From the NCBI GenBank assembly GCA_963764465.1, contig CAVXSO010000007.1, positions 682,001-746,000 on the forward strand: a stretch of 64,000 nucleotides of DNA, given 5' to 3'. Position 1 is the first letter of the stretch, and every line of letters begins with the position of its first letter. A model generated the notes under the pieces. That model saw only the letters and a list, made by a program, of their open reading frames with translations. It was not told where the DNA came from and ran no database searches. The translations under genes and the position numbers were made by a program. Of this stretch, positions 61,537 to 64,000 are shown one piece after another. This DNA is from JAJXXT01 sp963764465. Its GTDB lineage: Bacteria; Pseudomonadota; Alphaproteobacteria; Acetobacterales; Acetobacteraceae.

Positions 61537-62421
61537 TTAGGCCCGCACGCGCCGGCGGCGGCGAGCCGCGCCAATCCCGGCGAGGCCAACCGCCATCAGC
61601 AGCATCGATGCCGGCTCCGGCACCGAAGGATCGCCGAGGCCCTGTGCGGCTGAGGCGCTGACGATCGTAACGTCCCCGCCGGCCTGATCGGCCACCAGGA
61701 AATAGGGGTCGGCGGAATTCAGAAGATTCACCGACTCCATGGTGCAGTCGGTGGAGACGTTGCCGCAGCCCGCGTTCCTGTAGCTGGCAACCAGATCCCA
61801 GCCATACTGACTGGCCGTCGCGGCAGAGATCGGCAGCATCTTCGACCCCGGCGCGTTGTTCATCAGGCCAAGGAACTGCTGCTCCTGCGTCGAGTTGAGC
61901 CCGTAGATCAGGAACCCCTCGCCGCCTTTGTTGTTGGTCTGGATCGAGCCGATGGTGAGGTTGACGATGCTGTAGCCCTGCTGCCGCATCAGCGTGGAGT
62001 CCACGAGCACGGCCTCGTTAGCCTGGATCTCGCTGTCGGGGTTGTTCAGCTTGTGGTAGGTCGCGCCCACACCCGACTCACTGCCGGTGCCCGGTCTTAC
62101 GGTCAGCTGCGTCTGTGTATCCCCGTGATTGATATACTGACCCGACGAACTCACCGTGGTCGAAAACGCGGACAGAATCAGCGGCAGGCCACCCGTCCCG
62201 GTGTCGGAGCTGAATGTCGCCTGGCCGTAATGAGTGGTATCCGGGCTGCAGCTGTGCCCACCGCACATGCCGGCGGCGTGCGGGCCCGTGACCGTGTTGA
62301 CCTGGTAGGAATCGGTCCCCAGCGTCCACGTCACCGTGGGCGTTGCCATCGCCGGAGCCGCCGTCAGCGCGCCCAGCAAGAACGCGCCCGCGACAATCGT
62401 GGTAGTCCGCAGCGCCGTCAT
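61537..62421 (-). CDS. PEP-CTERM sorting-domain protein
   Basis: The 294-residue protein has a signal peptide (about residues 1-27, ending APAMA) and a C-terminal sorting signal: VPEPASMLLMAVGLAGIGAA followed by an Arg-rich RRRRRVR tail. The secreted middle part holds Cys pairs (CGGHSC, CGNVSTDC) and has no recognised fold. PEP-CTERM proteins are processed by exosortase and are often linked with extracellular polysaccharide. No exosortase gene is in the window. ATG 62421 was chosen; a longer open frame to 62508 lacks a signal-like start. Confidence 0.85.
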   Translation of the reverse strand: MTALRTTTIVAGAFLLGALTAAPAMATPTVTWTLGTDSYQVNTVTGPHAAGMCGGHSCSPDTTHYGQATFSSDTGTGGLPLILSAFSTTVSSSGQYINHGDTQTQLTVRPGTGSESGVGATYHKLNNPDSEIQANEAVLVDSTLMRQQGYSIVNLTIGSIQTNNKGGEGFLIYGLNSTQEQQFLGLMNNAPGSKMLPISAATASQYGWDLVASYRNAGCGNVSTDCTMESVNLLNSADPYFLVADQAGGDVTIVSASAAQGLGDPSVPEPASMLLMAVGLAGIGAARRRRRVRA

Positions 62422-62480
62422 GCCGTATGGTCCTTCGTCACCCTGAGGCGAGGTCTGGACACACCTTGCCTTGCAAGAAC

Positions 62481-62508
62481 AGTTAACAGACCGCAACATT
62501 GTTGTCAA
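62481..62508 (-). promoter_or_regulatory. Candidate sigma-70 promoter for the PEP-CTERM gene
   Basis: On the minus strand a perfect TTGACA (62503-62508) stands 16 bp upstream of TTAACT (62481-62486), a weak -10. The spacer region is AT-rich. It lies about 60-87 bp before the ATG at 62421. The divergent dehydrogenase starts only 22 bp behind the -35 box. Confidence 0.45.
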
Positions 62509-62529
62509 ATTGTTTTTTGAGGTTTATTT

Positions 62530-63501
62530 TTGAGACGTATTCGTTCTACGCTCGTGATCAACGCGTCCGAACCGGACATTTTCGCCATCACCAGGGACCA
62601 GTGGCAGGCGGCGCACGCGCGCGCCGGCGAACCACCCGTCACGGCCACCTTCGCCACCCCGGGCCCCGGCATCGCGGCGGCGCTCGCGCAAGCCGACACG
62701 ATCATCACCGGCCCCGCGATCATGGCCGGAATTCTCGACCAGGCGACGCCGCGACTGGATACCGTGTTCCTGACCGCGGCCGGCGTGGACGCCCTGGCCG
62801 GCCGCGCCTGGCCGTCCGGCGTGCGGCTGCTCAACAACCGCGGCGTGCATGGCGCCAAGCTGCGCGACTACATGCTCTGGGCGCTGCTGGCGCTGCATCT
62901 GCGCGCCCCGGCACTGGCGGAAAACCAGGCGGCACGGCGCTGGCAGCCGATCTACACGCCCGCCATCGCCGGCCGGCGGCTCACCGTGGTCGGCACCGGC
63001 GACCTCGGCGGCGCGGCGGCAAGCGCGGGGCGCGCGCTGGCCATGAGCGTCACCGGAATCAGCCGCCAGGGCCGGCCGCACCCGAACTGCGCCCGTGTCC
63101 TGCCGACCACGGCCCTGGACACCGCGCTGCCTGAAACCGACGCGCTGGTCCTGGCGTGCCCGCTGACCACGGCGACGCGCGGCCTGCTGGATGCACGGCG
63201 GCTCGCGCTGCTCCCCGCCGGTGCCCATGTGATCAATGTCGGCCGCGGCGCGCTGCTGGACCAGGCGGCACTGGTCGCGGCCCTGGCCGCGGGGCGGCTC
63301 GGCGGCGCCGTGCTCGACGTCACGACCCCGGAACCGGCGCCGGCCGGGGACGGGGTCTGGGCGGCGCCGAACCTCATCCTCACGCCGCATATCGCTGCCG
63401 ACGATCCGGTGACTTACAACGCCGCCTGCCTCGACCTGTTCTTCGCCACCGTGGAGCAGGCAAACCCGCCGAACCTGGTGGACCTGGCGCTGGGCTACTA
63501 G
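62530..63501 (+). CDS. D-isomer-specific 2-hydroxyacid dehydrogenase family protein
   Basis: The 323-residue protein has the NAD-binding domain of D-2-hydroxyacid dehydrogenases: LTVVGTGDLGGAAASAGRAL (Rossmann), VINVGRGALLDQAALVAALA and LGGAVLDVTTPEPAPAGDGV, with the catalytic His in LILTPHIAADDP. The glycine-rich GTGDLGGAAAS deviates from the usual GxGxxG-x(2)-A. Substrate unknown (glyoxylate/hydroxypyruvate or phosphonate type). TTG 62530 has GAGG upstream; a GTG at 62554 is an alternative start. It converges on the SDR with a 4-bp overlap. Confidence 0.82.
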   Translation: MRRIRSTLVINASEPDIFAITRDQWQAAHARAGEPPVTATFATPGPGIAAALAQADTIITGPAIMAGILDQATPRLDTVFLTAAGVDALAGRAWPSGVRLLNNRGVHGAKLRDYMLWALLALHLRAPALAENQAARRWQPIYTPAIAGRRLTVVGTGDLGGAAASAGRALAMSVTGISRQGRPHPNCARVLPTTALDTALPETDALVLACPLTTATRGLLDARRLALLPAGAHVINVGRGALLDQAALVAALAAGRLGGAVLDVTTPEPAPAGDGVWAAPNLILTPHIAADDPVTYNAACLDLFFATVEQANPPNLVDLALGY

Positions 63502-64000
63502 CCGCCGCCGCCGTTGATCGTGAGGATCGTCCCCGAGGTGTAGCCGCTGCGTGGCGAGGCGAGGAACGCCACCGCGGCCCCGATCTCCTCGGGCGTCGCG
63601 GCGCGGCCGAACGGCATCTTCGACAGCAGCTCGCGCCAGCGCTCGGGGTCGCCCAGCGTCTCCTGCGCGCGGCGGCGCTGCAGCATCTCCATCCGCGCCG
63701 TCGTCACCGGGCCCGGATTGATCCCGACCACGCGGATCCGGTCCGGGTGGCTGGCGCGGCCGAGGGCACGGGTGAACGCCATCAGCGAGGCATTGCCCGT
63801 GGCCCCCGCGATGTAGTTGGGGTCGAAGCTCTCCCCGGCGGCACCAATCACATTCACCACCACGCCGCCGCCCGCCTCGCGCATCGCGGGGTAGACCAGC
63901 CGCGTGAGGGAGATGAAGCCGAACACCTTGAGGTCCCACGCCGTGCGCCAAGTGGCGTTGTCCACCGCGAGCAGGTTGCCGGGCGGGATGGCGCCGGCGT
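63498..64000 (-). CDS. Short-chain dehydrogenase/reductase, 5' end outside the window
   Basis: The visible 167 or so C-terminal residues belong to an SDR. They include NAGAIPPGNLLAVDNATWRT running in from the window edge, VVVNVIGAAGESFDPNYIAG with the catalytic Ser/Tyr region of this subgroup, GNASLMAFTRALGRASHPDR and VVGINPGPVTTARMEMLQRR. The end LASPRSGYTSGTILTINGGG is a typical SDR C-terminus. The catalytic Tyr lies in PNYIAGATGNA, where the usual YxxxK has no Lys at the fifth position (Y-I-A-G-A). The substrate is unknown. Confidence 0.82.
   Translation of the reverse strand, partial: AGAIPPGNLLAVDNATWRTAWDLKVFGFISLTRLVYPAMREAGGGVVVNVIGAAGESFDPNYIAGATGNASLMAFTRALGRASHPDRIRVVGINPGPVTTARMEMLQRRRAQETLGDPERWRELLSKMPFGRAATPEEIGAAVAFLASPRSGYTSGTILTINGGGG

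Overview
The window reads as chromosomal DNA of a high-GC alphaproteobacterium, most likely from the Acetobacteraceae or a close Rhodospirillales relative. Supporting signs are the hprK-rapZ-EIIA(Man)-HPr-EI cluster, hrcA next to rph/rdgB, tldD beside heme A synthase, ubiA beside rsmE and gshA, a GC-rich palindromic element between dnaK and dnaJ, and frequent GTG/TTG starts that overlap upstream stop codons. No rRNA, tRNA, transposase, integrase, phage gene or CRISPR array was recognised.

Layout. 1-1.8 kb: a fucose-type oxidative sugar module (mutarotase, aldose dehydrogenase, lactonase-like amidohydrolase cut by the window edge). 1.9-7.5 kb: housekeeping genes (GT2-GtrA, trmB, metK, dapB, a PPOX flavoprotein, a Ca2+/H+ antiporter). 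7.5-12.6 kb: the chaperone block hrcA-grpE-dnaK-dnaJ on the minus strand. 13.7-20.9 kb: rph-rdgB, then a segment of glycosylation and membrane genes that are visibly less GC-rich, then a hemW carrying a frameshift. 21-25.5 kb: ABC exporter plus M20 amidohydrolase, then rsmI. 25.5-34.4 kb: LppC-like lipoprotein, PhoR-like kinase, two MFS exporters and modABC. 34.5-39.4 kb: threonine-dehydratase-like enzyme and the regulatory PTS. 39.4-44.1 kb: enoyl-CoA hydratase, an ETF-beta lysine methyltransferase-like gene, ubiA, rsmE, gshA. 48.4-51.5 kb: tldD-ctaA and a thioesterase. 51.6-61.5 kb: cell-surface polysaccharide genes with dTDP-rhamnose synthesis (rfbBACD). 61.5-64 kb: a PEP-CTERM secreted protein, a 2-hydroxyacid dehydrogenase and a truncated SDR.

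The most unusual locus is 44.1-48.4 kb. A 291-residue protein is built almost wholly from 22 copies of VRLGAMS, arranged in 26-residue units. It has no leader and no aromatic, Cys, Glu, Gln or His residues, and it has a strong ribosome binding site. Its codons have diverged synonymously, including AGC versus TCC for the same serine, while the peptide stayed constant, so selection appears to act on the peptide. It is followed by a strong hairpin terminator and then a same-strand gene of a conserved uncharacterised family (DUF6065-like from memory). It is preceded by a 32-bp palindrome, and a SARP/BTAD-TPR regulator converges on the locus from the other side. This layout fits a repetitive modified-peptide or cationic repeat-protein system; the function is unknown and the modification idea is inference.
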